A stretch of 64,000 nt of DNA from Bacillus canaveralius (GCF_002860125.1 NZ_PGVA01000004.1:124001-188000), one strand, 5' to 3'. Shown: positions 35,407 through 46,307, counted from the stretch's first letter. Numbers and translations are program-made. The notes: generated by a model not told the origin, from the letters alone.

Positions 35407-37299
35407 ATGGATCTAATAAAAATTAAAGACCCGGGATTCTTAAAAGAACTGTCAACAACAGAATTGGAAGCGCTCAGCGATGATATCCGCCAGTTTTTAA
35501 TTGAAAAGCTTTCAATAACTGGAGGACATATCGGCCCAAATCTCGGGGTCGTTGAATTAACGATTGCTTTGCACAAGTGCTTTGACAGCCCGAAGGATAA
35601 AATCATCTGGGATGTAGGGCATCAGTCGTATGTTCATAAAATTTTAACAGGACGGGCTTCGCAATTTGATACCCTGCGCCAGTTCAAAGGCCTTTGCGGT
35701 TTTCCGAAAAGAATTGAAAGCGATCACGATGTATGGGAAACAGGCCATAGCTCTACCTCTCTTTCAGCAGCAATGGGGATGGCCATCGCCAGAGACTTGA
35801 AAAAAGACGATTCGTTTATTATTCCTGTGATTGGCGACGGAGCTTTAACAGGCGGGATGGCGCTCGAGGCGCTTAACCATATCGGCCATGAAAAAAAAGA
35901 TATGATCGTGATCTTGAATGATAATGAAATGTCGATTGCCCCGAATGTCGGAGCACTTCATAGTGTGCTGGGCCGATTAAGGACAGCAGGCAAATACCAA
36001 TGGGTCAAAGACGAGCTTGAAATGCTTCTTAAGAAAATTCCGGCTGTCGGCGGACGCCTTGCCTCGACTGCTGAAAGAGTAAAGGATAGCTTGAAGTACT
36101 TACTTGTTTCCGGAATATTTTTTGAAGAATTGGGATTTACTTATCTCGGTCCTGTTGATGGGCATAATTATGAGGATTTGTTTGAGAATTTAAGCTATGC
36201 AAAAAAGACTGAAGGACCAGTGCTGCTTCATGTTATTACAAAAAAGGGGAAAGGGTACCAACCCGCTGAAAACGATAAAATCGGAACGTGGCATGGAACA
36301 GGTTCTTATAAAATCGAAACGGGTGATTTTGTCAAGCCGATTAATCCTCCTCCAGCATGGAGCAAGCTTGTCAGCGAGACCGTCCGGCAATTAGCCCGAG
36401 AAGATGAACGGATTGTTGCGATCACTCCGGCAATGCCAGTCGGTTCCAAACTGGAAGGTTTCGCAAGCGAGTTTCCCGATCGGATGTATGATGTCGGGAT
36501 TGCTGAGCAGCATGCTGCCACAGTTGCGGCAGGGCTTGCTACCCAGAATATGAAACCGTTTTTGGCGATCTATTCAACTTTTTTACAGAGAGCGTATGAC
36601 CAGGTTGTCCACGATATTTGCCGGCAAAACTTAAATGTGTTTATCGGCATTGACCGGGCTGGGCTGGTTGGTGCGGACGGCGAAACCCACCAGGGTGTTT
36701 TCGATATCGCCTTCTTAAGGCATCTTCCCAATATGGTTTTGATGATGCCGAAGGATGAAAATGAAGGCCAGCATATGGTAAACACCGCCATAAAATATGA
36801 TAACGGACCAATTGCAATGCGGTTCCCGCGCGGCAACGGAATTGGCGTTCCGATGGATGAACAGTTACAGACGATTCCAATCGGCAGCTGGGAGATTTTA
36901 AGAGACGGTGAAGATGCGGCGATCCTGACATTCGGGACAACGATCCCGATGGCAATGGAAGCAGCTGCAATCCTCGAGAAACAAGGAGTCTCTGTTAAAG
37001 TGGTCAATGCGAGGTTTATCAAGCCTCTTGATGATAAAATGCTTAAAGGCATTCTCAGTGATGCGATGCCAGTCTTTACCATTGAGGAAGCTGTTTTACA
37101 GGGGGGCTTTGGCAGCGCCGTACTGGAATTCGCCCATAATAATGGCTACCATAACTCCAGGATTGAACGGATGGGAATTCCAGACGAATTTATTGAGCAT
37201 GGAAGTGTGTCAGAGCTCCTCAAGGAAATTGGGATGACTGTCGAGAATGTCGTACAAAAAATGAAAATCCTCGCCAGAAAGAAACAAAAAAGGGCTTAA
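35407..37299 (+). CDS. dxs: 1-deoxy-D-xylulose-5-phosphate synthase
   Basis: 630 residues starting at ATG 35407 ([15 protein letters not shown]), collinear with B. subtilis Dxs; the in-frame ATG at 35386 would add seven residues and has no better ribosome site. Thiamine-diphosphate enzyme with [13 protein letters not shown] near residue 39, [15 protein letters not shown] near 145, and the transketolase region with [13 protein letters not shown] near 363. Makes DXP from pyruvate and glyceraldehyde 3-phosphate, the entry to the MEP isoprenoid pathway. Confidence 0.96.
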   Translation: MDLIKIKDPGFLKELSTTELEALSDDIRQFLIEKLSITGGHIGPNLGVVELTIALHKCFDSPKDKIIWDVGHQSYVHKILTGRASQFDTLRQFKGLCGFPKRIESDHDVWETGHSSTSLSAAMGMAIARDLKKDDSFIIPVIGDGALTGGMALEALNHIGHEKKDMIVILNDNEMSIAPNVGALHSVLGRLRTAGKYQWVKDELEMLLKKIPAVGGRLASTAERVKDSLKYLLVSGIFFEELGFTYLGPVDGHNYEDLFENLSYAKKTEGPVLLHVITKKGKGYQPAENDKIGTWHGTGSYKIETGDFVKPINPPPAWSKLVSETVRQLAREDERIVAITPAMPVGSKLEGFASEFPDRMYDVGIAEQHAATVAAGLATQNMKPFLAIYSTFLQRAYDQVVHDICRQNLNVFIGIDRAGLVGADGETHQGVFDIAFLRHLPNMVLMMPKDENEGQHMVNTAIKYDNGPIAMRFPRGNGIGVPMDEQLQTIPIGSWEILRDGEDAAILTFGTTIPMAMEAAAILEKQGVSVKVVNARFIKPLDDKMLKGILSDAMPVFTIEEAVLQGGFGSAVLEFAHNNGYHNSRIERMGIPDEFIEHGSVSELLKEIGMTVENVVQKMKILARKKQKRA

Positions 37300-37302
37300 G
37301 GG

Positions 37303-38145
37303 ATGAAAAGCAAAAAAGAACGCTTAGATGTATTACTTGTAGAAAAAGGCTTGTTCGATACGCGGGAAAAGGCAAAGCGCGCTGTGATGGCGGGCCTTGT
37401 GTACAGCAATGAGGAACGCCTTGATAAGCCGGGCGAAAAAGTGAATGCCGACCTTCCGCTGACGGTAAAAGGTAACGTCTTGCCTTATGTGAGCAGAGGC
37501 GGCTTAAAGCTTGAAAAAGCTTTGAAAATATTCGATGTCGATGTCCGTGACCGCGTAATGCTTGACATCGGTTCATCGACCGGGGGCTTTACAGATTGCG
37601 CCCTGCAAAATGGAGCCAGGCTTTCGTACGCATTGGACGTCGGCTATAATCAGCTCGCCTGGAAATTGCGCCAGGATGAGCGGGTCGTCGTGATGGAACG
37701 GACAAACTTTCGCTATGTTACCCCCGCAGATTTACAGGGGGAAATGCCAAGCTTCGCAACGATCGATGTTTCATTTATTTCCCTGACATTAATTTTACCC
37801 GTCCTAAAGACATTGCTTGTGAACGGCAGCAATGTGATTGCCCTTGTCAAACCCCAATTCGAGGCAGGAAAAGACCAGGTTGGAAAAAAGGGAATTGTCC
37901 GCGATAAAAAAGTCCATGAGAGCGTCCTTGAAAAAATCATTGATTTTTCACTGAGTATTGGCTTTAATGTTAAAAACCTTTCTTACTCACCCATCACTGG
38001 CGGCGATGGCAATATCGAATTTCTGCTGCATCTTTATTGGGAAGGTGAACAGGAAATAGGGAAGAATGAACTCGTAATCCCACCGGCCAAGGTGGTTGAG
38101 GAGGCCCATGCTGAATTGAAGTCAAAACAAGCTGCCGAGGAATGA
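37303..38145 (+). CDS. yqxC: S4/FtsJ-type rRNA 2'-O-methyltransferase (TlyA family)
   Basis: 280 residues, 3 bp after dxs. N-terminal S4 RNA-binding domain (KKERLDVLLVEKGLFDTREK, residues 4-65), then an FtsJ-like methyltransferase with the SAM loop LDIGSSTGGFTDCALQNGA near residue 87. Called hemolysin A in older annotation; known family members methylate rRNA. Followed by argR and recN as in other Bacilli. Confidence 0.93.
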   Translation: MKSKKERLDVLLVEKGLFDTREKAKRAVMAGLVYSNEERLDKPGEKVNADLPLTVKGNVLPYVSRGGLKLEKALKIFDVDVRDRVMLDIGSSTGGFTDCALQNGARLSYALDVGYNQLAWKLRQDERVVVMERTNFRYVTPADLQGEMPSFATIDVSFISLTLILPVLKTLLVNGSNVIALVKPQFEAGKDQVGKKGIVRDKKVHESVLEKIIDFSLSIGFNVKNLSYSPITGGDGNIEFLLHLYWEGEQEIGKNELVIPPAKVVEEAHAELKSKQAAEE

Positions 38146-38355
38146 GCGATATGCTTATTCCTTTTTTTGTCGATTCGGTTCGGTTTCAAATCCGGTTAAC
38201 TGTATGAAACTAAACATGGCAAAACGACTTTAGTCGCTAAGCAGTGAATAATCAATGTCGATTTTTAAGAAAAAATGTACAAGTTAACAGAAATGGGCTA
38301 ACATAAATAATAGAAAATGAAAAGACTGTTACGATTCGCTTTTGAGGTGATAGGA

Positions 38356-38805
38356 ATGAATAAAGGACAGCGCCATATTAAGATACGTGACCTGATTACA
38401 AACAACGATATAGAAACCCAGGACGACCTTGTTGACCGGTTGAAACGCGCAGGCTTTAATGTAACCCAGGCAACCGTTTCCCGCGATATTAAAGAGCTGC
38501 ACTTAGTGAAAGTGCCGTTAATGGATGGCAGGTATAAATACAGCTTGCCAGCAGATCAAAGGTTCAATCCACTGCAAAAGCTAAAAAGATCGCTAATGGA
38601 TGCATTTGTGCGGATCGATAATGCCGGGCATTTGCTGGTAATGAAAACATTGCCGGGCAATGCGATGGCGATTGGCGCATTAATTGACAATCTTGACTGG
38701 GAAGAAATACTTGGAACGATCTGCGGTGATGATACAATCTTAATCATTTGCAGGTCACCTGAAGACACAAAAGCTATTTCAGACCGTTTTCTTGAAATGC
38801 TCTAA
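38356..38805 (+). CDS. argR: arginine repressor / activator
   Basis: 149 residues, exactly the length of B. subtilis AhrC, from an ATG at 38356 after GAGGTGATAGGA. Winged helix DNA-binding domain (1-70, [18 protein letters not shown]) and a C-terminal arginine-binding trimerisation domain ([21 protein letters not shown]). Represses arginine synthesis and activates catabolism. A weak promoter candidate (TTAACA near 38285) lies upstream. Confidence 0.95.
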   Translation: MNKGQRHIKIRDLITNNDIETQDDLVDRLKRAGFNVTQATVSRDIKELHLVKVPLMDGRYKYSLPADQRFNPLQKLKRSLMDAFVRIDNAGHLLVMKTLPGNAMAIGALIDNLDWEEILGTICGDDTILIICRSPEDTKAISDRFLEML

Positions 38806-38819
38806 CCGAGGTGACGACT

Positions 38820-40511
38820 TTGTTAAATGAACTGTCCATAAAAAATTTCGCAATCATCGAAGCCATATCGATCCCGTTTCAAAAAGGTTTGACTGTGCTA
38901 ACAGGTGAAACGGGCGCAGGGAAATCGATCATTATCGATGCTGTACATTTGCTTGTCGGCGGCAGGGGCTCAGCAGAATTTGTTCGTCATGGCGAAGAGA
39001 AGGCCGAGATTGAAGGGCTGTTTCTGCTCGATGATGAGAAGCACCCATGCTATGAAAAGGCAAAAGCATTTGGACTGGAGATTGAAGAAGGAATGGTGAT
39101 CCTTCGTCGTGATATAGCCAAAAACGGTAAAAGTGTCTGCCGCATAAACGGCAAACTTGTTACGATTTCGACGTTGAGGGAAATTGGCAGCACGCTGATT
39201 GATATTCATGGGCAGCACGAGCATCAGGAGCTTATGGATGAAACGATGCATATTTCGTTACTTGACCAGTTCGGTGCCGACGAGATTGCTGCTGCTCTTG
39301 AAGATTACCGGCAAGTATACCGCGCTTATGACACGACACAGCGGAAGTTGAAAAATTTAAGTGAAAACGAACAGCAGATGGCACACCGTCTCGATTTACT
39401 CCAATTTCAGTTCGAGGAAATCCAGGCTGCCAATTTGCAGGTAAATGAAGATGAAGAGCTTTTTGAAGAAAAACAAAAGCTGGGCAACTTCGAGCGGATC
39501 TTTGAAGCCGTTCAATCAGGATATACGGCCCTGCAAAGCGAACAAAAGGGGCTTGATTGGATTGGGCTTGTGATGGGGCATTTGCAGGATGCAGCAGATC
39601 TTGACCCGGCTTATAAGGAAATGTATGAAACCGTATCGGCTAGTTTTTATGCCCTTGAAGACGTTTCAACGTCACTTCGCAATGAACTTGAGCTCCTCGA
39701 GTTTGATCCGCGCCGCTTAAATGAAATTGAAGAACGATTGACTGAAATCAATGGGTTAAAACGTAAATATGGAAGTACTATTGCTGAAATTCTCGAATAT
39801 GCAGCAAAGATTGAAGAAGAACTGGAAACGCTGCAAAACAAGGAGACGCATATCGGCCAATTGGAACAAGAGCTTTCATCGCTGCGAAAGGATTTAAAAT
39901 TAGAAGCAAAACAGCTGACCGATCTTCGTAAAAGCTGGGCAAAAAAGCTGACAAAACTGATCATGAAAGAATTGAAAGAACTCTACATGGAAAAAACGGT
40001 TTTTGAGATAAAATTCGGCACAGCAGGAGATGGATTCACGAAAAACGGTTCAGATAAGGCCGAGTTTTTCATCTCAACAAATCCGGGGGAACCGCTCAAA
40101 CCCCTTTCAAAAATCGCCTCAGGTGGCGAGCTTTCGCGAATTATGCTTGCTTTGAAAAGCATTTTTTCGAAACACCAGGGGGTTACATCAATCATATTTG
40201 ATGAAGTGGATACCGGTGTAAGCGGCCGAGTGGCCCAGGCAATAGCCGAAAAAATTTATAAAGTATCCGTGAACTCTCAAGTGCTTTGCATATCACACCT
40301 GCCGCAAGTGGCAGCAATGGCGGATACACACCTGTTTATTGCCAAGAAAACGAAAGCGGGACGGACAAAAACGACAGTCACCCCGCTCACCATACCCGAA
40401 AAAATTAAAGAAATCGGGCGAATGATTTCCGGCGTTGAAATTACCGATTTGACCAAACAGCATGCCGAAGAGCTGTTGCAGCTCGCAAACGAACTGAAAA
40501 TGGCAAATTAA
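38820..40511 (+). CDS. recN: DNA repair protein RecN
   Basis: 563 residues from a TTG at 38820, six to seven bases after GAGGTG; the GTG at 38811 lies inside that site. SMC-like protein: Walker A TVLTGETGAGKSIIIDA near residue 27, long coiled-coil arms (about 150-385), then the signature LSKIASGGELSRIMLA and Walker B TSIIFDEVDTGVSG. Acts early in double-strand break repair. Confidence 0.96.
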   Translation: MLNELSIKNFAIIEAISIPFQKGLTVLTGETGAGKSIIIDAVHLLVGGRGSAEFVRHGEEKAEIEGLFLLDDEKHPCYEKAKAFGLEIEEGMVILRRDIAKNGKSVCRINGKLVTISTLREIGSTLIDIHGQHEHQELMDETMHISLLDQFGADEIAAALEDYRQVYRAYDTTQRKLKNLSENEQQMAHRLDLLQFQFEEIQAANLQVNEDEELFEEKQKLGNFERIFEAVQSGYTALQSEQKGLDWIGLVMGHLQDAADLDPAYKEMYETVSASFYALEDVSTSLRNELELLEFDPRRLNEIEERLTEINGLKRKYGSTIAEILEYAAKIEEELETLQNKETHIGQLEQELSSLRKDLKLEAKQLTDLRKSWAKKLTKLIMKELKELYMEKTVFEIKFGTAGDGFTKNGSDKAEFFISTNPGEPLKPLSKIASGGELSRIMLALKSIFSKHQGVTSIIFDEVDTGVSGRVAQAIAEKIYKVSVNSQVLCISHLPQVAAMADTHLFIAKKTKAGRTKTTVTPLTIPEKIKEIGRMISGVEITDLTKQHAEELLQLANELKMAN

Positions 40512-40543
40512 AAGCTATCCATACGGGTAGCTTTTCTTTTTTT
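40510..40543 (+). terminator. terminator of recN
   Basis: AAAAGCTATCC pairs with GGGTAGCTTTT around ATAC, followed by CTTTTTTT. Confidence 0.85.
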
Positions 40544-40675
40544 ATAAAGATCATTCCTGCCAAATGGATAAAAACTTTAATTTCCATCGGTTATAAATGC
40601 CTCTCAAGCAGGCAAAATTATAGATGTAGCCATTTTTAACGAGTGTGTGGACTAGAAGCGAGGAGAGTGAAAAAT

Positions 40676-41965
40676 TTGATATATGAGCATCTCAGAAAGA
40701 TAATTGGTGGAATTCTCCTTGTTTCATTAATTGCCATCGGATTTTTAAAACCCGTTCATGAATATTTGTCAATTCCAAAACAACTTACCATTTTTGAAGG
40801 ACAACAGATCGATCTGCCAAAGGCTGTGACAGTATCGGCTGGTTTGTCTTCAGATAGCTCAAATCTTAACCTTGTTCAAGATCAGGATTCAGTCTCGCTC
40901 GAAGCAAAGGAATATGGAAAAAATGAGATGATCCTCGAACTGGCGGGTTTTCCCATTAAAAAAGTTGATGTTGATGTTTTAAAGGATTTTAAAGTTTACC
41001 CGGGCGGCCAGTCGATCGGAGTGAAGTTAAATACGGTTGGTGTGTTAGTTGTAGGCCATCACCAGGTTGAAACCCCGGCAGGGAAAGCGTCGCCGGGAGA
41101 AGCTGCCGGAATAAGGGTTGGCGATATTATTACTGAAATAAACGGCACGCCAATAGAGAAAATGGCGGACGTTGGCCCGGTTGTTCAGAATGCGGGAAAA
41201 AATGGTCAACCACTTAATATCACGATTAACCGCGAGAATGACAAGATAAGCGCACAATTAAAGCCCACTCAGGAAAAAGGCGAGAACTCCTATAAGCTTG
41301 GCCTTTATATCCGGGATTCAGCGGCTGGAATCGGCACGATGACTTTTTATCACCCCGAATCAAAAAAGTATGGTGCGTTGGGGCACGTCATTTCCGACAT
41401 GGATACAAAAAAGCCGATTGTGGTGGAAGATGGGCAAATTGTCCGATCAACTGTTACTTCTATTGAAAAAGGAAGCAATGGAGATCCCGGCGAAAAACTC
41501 GCGCAGTTTTCAACTGATCGGGAAGTAATCGGAAACATAAACAGAAACAGTCCTTTTGGGATTTTTGGCAAGTTGAATAAAGATATTGAAAATGGTGTTT
41601 ATGACGAGCCATTGCCGATTGCATTATCACATCAAGTTAAAGAAGGGCCTGCAAAAATCTTAACGGTGGTCGACACTGACGAGGTCAACCTGTTTGACAT
41701 CGAAATTGTTAGCACAATTCCGCAAAAATTTCCGGCGACGAAAGGAATGGTTATTAAAGTAACAGATCCAAAGCTGCTCGAAAAAACGGGCGGAATCGTC
41801 CAGGGAATGAGCGGGAGCCCTATCATCCAGGATGGAAAGCTAATTGGCGCTGTCACACACGTGTTCGTTAATGATCCAACATCCGGCTACGGTGTTCACA
41901 TTGAATGGATGCTAAACGAAGCGGACATCGATATATATGAGCAACCCAAGCAAAAAGCAAGTTAA
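40676..41965 (+). CDS. spoIVB: SpoIVB signalling serine peptidase
   Basis: 429 residues from a TTG at 40676, ten bases after AGGAG; a GTG at 40667 is too close. One N-terminal membrane segment (about 10-28), a PDZ domain (about 115-205), and the SpoIVB peptidase domain with [14 protein letters not shown] (His) and [12 protein letters not shown] (catalytic Ser near 380). Secreted from the forespore, it triggers SpoIVFB processing of pro-sigma-K. Immediately upstream of spo0A, as in all Bacilli. Confidence 0.96.
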   Translation: MIYEHLRKIIGGILLVSLIAIGFLKPVHEYLSIPKQLTIFEGQQIDLPKAVTVSAGLSSDSSNLNLVQDQDSVSLEAKEYGKNEMILELAGFPIKKVDVDVLKDFKVYPGGQSIGVKLNTVGVLVVGHHQVETPAGKASPGEAAGIRVGDIITEINGTPIEKMADVGPVVQNAGKNGQPLNITINRENDKISAQLKPTQEKGENSYKLGLYIRDSAAGIGTMTFYHPESKKYGALGHVISDMDTKKPIVVEDGQIVRSTVTSIEKGSNGDPGEKLAQFSTDREVIGNINRNSPFGIFGKLNKDIENGVYDEPLPIALSHQVKEGPAKILTVVDTDEVNLFDIEIVSTIPQKFPATKGMVIKVTDPKLLEKTGGIVQGMSGSPIIQDGKLIGAVTHVFVNDPTSGYGVHIEWMLNEADIDIYEQPKQKAS

Positions 41966-41999
41966 GCACAAATTGATAATGATCCTTTTGGCTCTTTAA

Positions 42000-42030
42000 A
42001 TAGGCAGGTTATCCTGCCTATCTTTTATTA
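42000..42030 (+). terminator. terminator of spoIVB
   Basis: ATAGGCAGG pairs with CCTGCCTAT around TTAT, followed by CTTTTATTA. Confidence 0.8.
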
Positions 42031-42062
42031 TGTGCGCTCCATCGCAAAAAAAATGAAGATTT

Positions 42063-42201
42063 TTCGACAAAGAGTCGACTCCTAATATGAAAACTGGTGA
42101 AATCCGTCGAAAAAGAAAGAATTTTAAAGAAAAAATATGATTTTATGCCCTTTTTCAGAAAATATTAAAAAACAAAAGGAATTTGGGTTGCATTGTCGAA
42201 T
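42063..42201 (+). promoter_or_regulatory. spo0A control region: 0A boxes and sigma-H promoter
   Basis: Spo0A-box sequences occur at 42063-42069 (TTCGACA, i.e. TGTCGAA on the other strand), 42105-42111 (CGTCGAA, one mismatch) and 42194-42200 (TGTCGAA). A sigma-H promoter is clear: AAGGAATTT (42176-42184) and CGAAT (42197-42201), with the last 0A box overlapping its -10. The upstream vegetative promoter is not obvious to me. Confidence 0.85.
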
Positions 42202-42271
42202 TTGTCATTTAGAATAGAAATTAGCAGCGGTTAGAAAAAGAGACCATAATGGAGTCAAGGAGGAACAAGAA

Positions 42272-43063
42272 GTGAAAAAAATTAAAGTTTGTGTTGTAGA
42301 CGACAACAGGGAGCTTGTTGGACTATTAGAGGAATATATTTCTTCCCAAGAGGATATGGAAGTAGTCGGTGTAGCGCATAACGGTCAGGAGTGCCTTGAA
42401 ATTGTAGAGGAAACTAAACCGGACGTTTTAGTTTTAGATATTATCATGCCTCATTTGGACGGCCTTGCTGTGTTGGAAAAGGTCCGAGAGATGAAGACAA
42501 ATCCTGCTCTTAATGTCATTATGCTTACCGCTTTCGGACAGGAAGATGTCACAACGAAAGCTGTTGAACTTGGCGCATCATATTTTATTTTGAAGCCTTT
42601 TGATATGGAAAATTTGGCAAACCATATTCGCCAGGTCAGCGGAAAATCAACCAATATGGTTAGAAAATCGTTTTCCTCAAATTATCGGTCGTCTGCTGAA
42701 CAAAAGCCGAAAAATCTTGACGCAAGCATCACAAGCATTATCCATGAAATCGGTGTCCCAGCCCATATCAAAGGCTACATGTACTTACGTGAAGCCATTT
42801 CCATGGTTTACAATGATATCGAACTCCTTGGCTCAATTACGAAAGTGTTATATCCCGATATCGCCAAGAAATTCAACACTACAGCAAGCCGTGTAGAACG
42901 GGCGATCCGCCATGCGATTGAAGTCGCCTGGAGCAGAGGCAACATCGAATCCATTTCATCTCTTTTCGGCTACACCGTCAGCATGACAAAAGCAAAACCA
43001 ACCAATTCCGAATTCATCGCAATGGTCGCTGACAAGCTTAGACTTGAGCATAAGGCTTCTTGA
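42272..43063 (+). CDS. spo0A: sporulation master regulator Spo0A
   Basis: 263 residues. Receiver domain (1-125) with acidic pocket D10/D11, phosphorylated D56 in [11 protein letters not shown], and K in ILKPFDM; a linker; and the Spo0A C-terminal DNA-binding domain (about 150-263) with the recognition helix region [20 protein letters not shown]. Phosphorelay output that starts sporulation. AAGGAGG lies before the start codon. Confidence 0.98.
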   Translation: MKKIKVCVVDDNRELVGLLEEYISSQEDMEVVGVAHNGQECLEIVEETKPDVLVLDIIMPHLDGLAVLEKVREMKTNPALNVIMLTAFGQEDVTTKAVELGASYFILKPFDMENLANHIRQVSGKSTNMVRKSFSSNYRSSAEQKPKNLDASITSIIHEIGVPAHIKGYMYLREAISMVYNDIELLGSITKVLYPDIAKKFNTTASRVERAIRHAIEVAWSRGNIESISSLFGYTVSMTKAKPTNSEFIAMVADKLRLEHKAS

Positions 43064-43124
43064 AAGGGTTAGGATATCGGGTTGGGGTTATTGCAAACAA
43101 ACCAATTTTCTGAAAACCAACTCT

Positions 43125-43214
43125 TTGTTCCAATAGTGAGTTTATCGCAATGCTGGCTGACAAACTTAGACTAAGCATAAAGCTTTTTGAAGTGTAAGGA
43201 TAAAGGTGGTTAGC
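43125..43214 (+). pseudogene. decayed second copy of the 3' end of spo0A
   Basis: Beginning about 128 bp after the matching point in spo0A, 43131-43196 reads NSEFIAMLADKLRL and then diverges to a stop, against [19 protein letters not shown] in the intact gene. Several of the differences are synonymous (GAA/GAG, TTC/TTT, AAG/AAA). Similarity continues past the stop codon (GGTTAGGATA versus TGTAAGGATA). No start or ribosome site; non-functional remnant. Confidence 0.8.
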
Positions 43215-43258
43215 TTTAAATTTACAATCCAACTTCACATTATCCGATGGCCTCAACG

Positions 43259-43301
43259 AAAGACCAATGACATTTTTGTCACTGGTCTTTCTATTTTTTT
43301 A
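43259..43301 (+). terminator. terminator after spo0A
   Basis: AAAGACCAATGACA pairs with TGTCACTGGTCTTT (one mismatch), followed by CTATTTTTTT. It lies beyond the duplicated spo0A tail. Confidence 0.85.
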
Positions 43302-43416
43302 GCCATATGGCGGCATTTAAAAAATTTACTGACTTAAAGAAAGTCAATATTTTACTTTCGCTGAATCATCAGATAGTATCCTGCTTTGTTATTATACTGC
43401 CTGAGTCCGGTAGATA

Positions 43417-44607
43417 TTAGCGGTATTTTACATTGACGATTTTATTGTTCAATTCCTTTAACCCTGGTATGTTACTATTCGCATACACTCCATATCGGCC
43501 ATTAACCAATACATTGTGCAAGATAGTGAAGTTTTTTATTGCTCGCTTTGAATTATTTGAGGTAATAGCAATGATAGACGAATGATTGTAGGATCCCTTC
43601 CCTCCATTTCTTAGATAATTTTTAATGATATGTACATCACTTGCGTTAGCTACATCAATAATTCTTGCGTAGTTCCCCACTCCAGCGATTTTGTTATGTG
43701 AGATGGTCACGTGGTTCGCATAAACGGATATAGCAGCCCACATGTCATACTCTTTCTCCTCTGAATATGTGCTATAGAAGTTATTTTGAAAAAAGCTGTT
43801 AAATATTTCATTTCCTTTGATGAGCACTCCGGGTGATTGTATCTTAATCGCTCTTTTATAAATATTTGAAAAAGAATTATTTAAGATTTGCAGGTTCACT
43901 CTTTCGTTAAAGCCCTGGATGACAATCGCATCGCCATCATCTTTTGGGCCGATTTCTTTGAAAGTTGAGTTGCTGATTTTTATATTTTTAGTTGCGGCTT
44001 GTTTCTTATAAGCTGGGCTGATTAGAATTCCTCTCGCAACAAAATGCCCCCAGCCTTTTACAGGGTTTCTGGCCATCACATTTTCGATTTTGTTATGGTC
44101 CAATACGATATTTCTAGTTCCACCTTGAATTCTAATCGCACTTACCGTTAATCGGAATAATGAGCGGTGATTTGGCTGCGTGAAATTTTTAATGATACTT
44201 TTGACAATGAATACATTGCTGGAACCTTCCTCAATAGTAATTCCCCGCAAAGATGTATTATTTCCGTCGACTGTTAGGTTGCGAATACGAATATTCGAGC
44301 CTTTAACCCTCATAACGGTTTTCAGGGCAGAAGAGGTTTTTAGTATAGCATAGCTCCCGTACATCTCTGTGTGACCCTTAATTTGTAATTCTTTCGTTAT
44401 TTTATATTCACCGTCAGGAAAGTAAATGATATGGCCAGCGCCATCTTGCAACGCTTTTTGTAACGCTTTTGTATCATCGGAAACTCCATCCCCGACAGCT
44501 CCATAATCCTTTACGTTCAATAAAACCGTCTCATCTTTTGAGAAGAGGGGAAACAGGAAGAAGGATAATCCTATTATAAAAACATAAACACCGAATTTCT
44601 TAACCAC
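43417..44607 (-). CDS. secreted/anchored parallel beta-helix protein (pectate-lyase superfamily)
   Basis: 396 residues from a GTG at 44607, eight bases after GGGAG. N-terminal hydrophobic segment (VYVFIIGLSFFLFPLF) that could be a signal peptide or anchor, then the Pectate_lyase_3 start motif VKDYGAVGDGVSDDTKALQ and a right-handed beta-helix of NVFI/NIVLDHNKI/HVTISHNKI-type repeats to the end. Expected to bind or cleave an extracellular polysaccharide; the substrate is unknown. Accessory to the core order: it sits next to an acyltransferase gene. Confidence 0.82.
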   Translation of the reverse strand: MVKKFGVYVFIIGLSFFLFPLFSKDETVLLNVKDYGAVGDGVSDDTKALQKALQDGAGHIIYFPDGEYKITKELQIKGHTEMYGSYAILKTSSALKTVMRVKGSNIRIRNLTVDGNNTSLRGITIEEGSSNVFIVKSIIKNFTQPNHRSLFRLTVSAIRIQGGTRNIVLDHNKIENVMARNPVKGWGHFVARGILISPAYKKQAATKNIKISNSTFKEIGPKDDGDAIVIQGFNERVNLQILNNSFSNIYKRAIKIQSPGVLIKGNEIFNSFFQNNFYSTYSEEKEYDMWAAISVYANHVTISHNKIAGVGNYARIIDVANASDVHIIKNYLRNGGKGSYNHSSIIAITSNNSKRAIKNFTILHNVLVNGRYGVYANSNIPGLKELNNKIVNVKYR

Positions 44608-45123
44608 TATTAATACTCCCTTTTTATAAAACAAATAAGATGAAAAATTTAACTGATTCTTTAACAGGCTTTGCTCTTTATTTTAAGGGTTAAAAATTCA
44701 AAGGCAATAACAAGGATCCAACAATATTATTACATCGGATTTTGATGAATATCTCATTACATTCAGTTGGGAGTAATTATCTATCTGTTCCCTGTACACA
44801 GCGTTGAAAGGTAATGAAATGATGAAAGAAATTCCTGTTACTAAGGCTTCTATTCCAAAACGTATGTCCCTAAAAAAATGCAGAAATGAATAATTTGGAA
44901 TAAACTATGCCCTTTTAACCGAATTTTCGTTGCCAAATTGTATTAGGAAAAAATGCTTACTGACTGTTTATACTAATACAGCGTTTACATAAAAATTATA
45001 TGCATCCTTTGGTCCTGTTTTGAATCCAAGACAAAAGACTAGACTTTTATAAACGTCCACATCTTTATATGTTTTTGAATTAAAATGAGGGTGGAATTTG
45101 AGAATAAGGGAGGAAGAACATCA
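44608..45123. other. AT-rich intergenic region without a recognisable gene
   Basis: Divergent gap of about 500 bp between the beta-helix gene and the acyltransferase gene. It must hold both promoters, but I see no strong -35/-10 pair. A 24-codon frame at 44819 has only a weak ribosome site and was not called. Confidence 0.5.
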
Positions 45124-46245
45124 ATGTCTGCTGAATCACGGCGTCCCAGCAAAGAGGGTAAGAAATATATTTACGAGATTCATTTTTTGCGTGCATTTGC
45201 ATGTCTGTCGGTTGTCGGAGTGCATGTTTCTGCTACGAACTATGGAATGACTCAAGAGACATGGACCTGGTTTACCTATTTTCTTAATCAAATCGGACGA
45301 TTTGGCACCCCTATTTTCGCTGTTATTAGTGGCTTTCTGCTTTTTTATCAGGTGAAAAGAAGAGGATTTGCACTAGGCAGGTTCCTGAAAACACGTCTGT
45401 CCAAGATTATAATTCCATTTCTTATCTGGAGCCTCGCTTATCGTTATCTTCTTTACTATTACGACAATCAGGCATTAGGCGACTACGGAGCGGAAGTCAA
45501 GAAAATTTTATTGGGCGATTCCTTCTATCACCTGTATTTTGTTGCTATAGTAGTTCAATTTTATTTGATCTTTCCATTCATTCAAAAGTTATTTCGTACC
45601 CAAACTCTATTGTTGGTGTTTGCGTTTATTGCCTTATTAATCAGCTATAATCTTTATGGATTCAGTCCTGGTATAGAAGGGGCAATTGGGGAATTCCTGG
45701 CTAGTAAGTCGTTTATGCCTATCTGGATTTTTTACTTTGCGTTTGGCGGATTTCTTGCCTACTTCTGGGATGAAATTGTGAACTTTGCAACGAAACGGCC
45801 GTGGCAGATGCTAGCTCTAGCATTGATCGTTTCAGCAGGTGCAGTAGTGGAATATATGGTGAATGGCTTTGTTTCCAATCGAAGACTTTCAAATCTGGCA
45901 AATATCCCGTTGCTTTGTATTGCAACAATTGGAATTTATCCGCTTCTGGCTAGATGGAACGTGATCAAAAAGCCTCTATACTTGATTGGCCAATATTCGA
46001 TGGGAATTTATTTGATTCATCCAATGATCTTATATCTGTTTGCACGGCATCTTCCGGAACATTATTGGAATGCAAATTATGTCGTCTTTATGTTTATTGC
46101 AGTTATGATAATAGCGGTCGTTTTCATTCGAGTTCTGCAGTTTATCCCGCTTAGCGGCTTTATTATTCCAGTACCAAAAATCAAAAAGACGAAGAGCCTT
46201 CACCAAACAGCGGAAGGAGTTGCTGAGAAGAAACAATCTGCATAA
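45124..46245 (+). CDS. acyltransferase 3 family membrane protein
   Basis: 373 residues from an ATG at 45124 after GGGAGGA. About ten membrane segments; IHFLRAFACLSVVGVHVSAT carries the conserved Arg and His of acyltransferase 3 proteins near residues 20-32. Such enzymes O-acetylate or otherwise acylate extracellular polysaccharides. The C-terminus is basic and cytoplasmic. Together with the neighbouring beta-helix protein this suggests surface glycan modification (inference). Confidence 0.88.
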   Translation: MSAESRRPSKEGKKYIYEIHFLRAFACLSVVGVHVSATNYGMTQETWTWFTYFLNQIGRFGTPIFAVISGFLLFYQVKRRGFALGRFLKTRLSKIIIPFLIWSLAYRYLLYYYDNQALGDYGAEVKKILLGDSFYHLYFVAIVVQFYLIFPFIQKLFRTQTLLLVFAFIALLISYNLYGFSPGIEGAIGEFLASKSFMPIWIFYFAFGGFLAYFWDEIVNFATKRPWQMLALALIVSAGAVVEYMVNGFVSNRRLSNLANIPLLCIATIGIYPLLARWNVIKKPLYLIGQYSMGIYLIHPMILYLFARHLPEHYWNANYVVFMFIAVMIIAVVFIRVLQFIPLSGFIIPVPKIKKTKSLHQTAEGVAEKKQSA

Positions 46246-46307
46246 TCACATTTGATCACTGCCAAACCGCCGTAAATGAATGAATATTATTGAACAAGTT
46301 TTGAAAT

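Noticed and set aside
44819-44893. 24-codon open frame in the gap before the acyltransferase gene
   Set aside because: Weak ribosome site, no recognisable features and an AT-rich context where such short frames are expected by chance.
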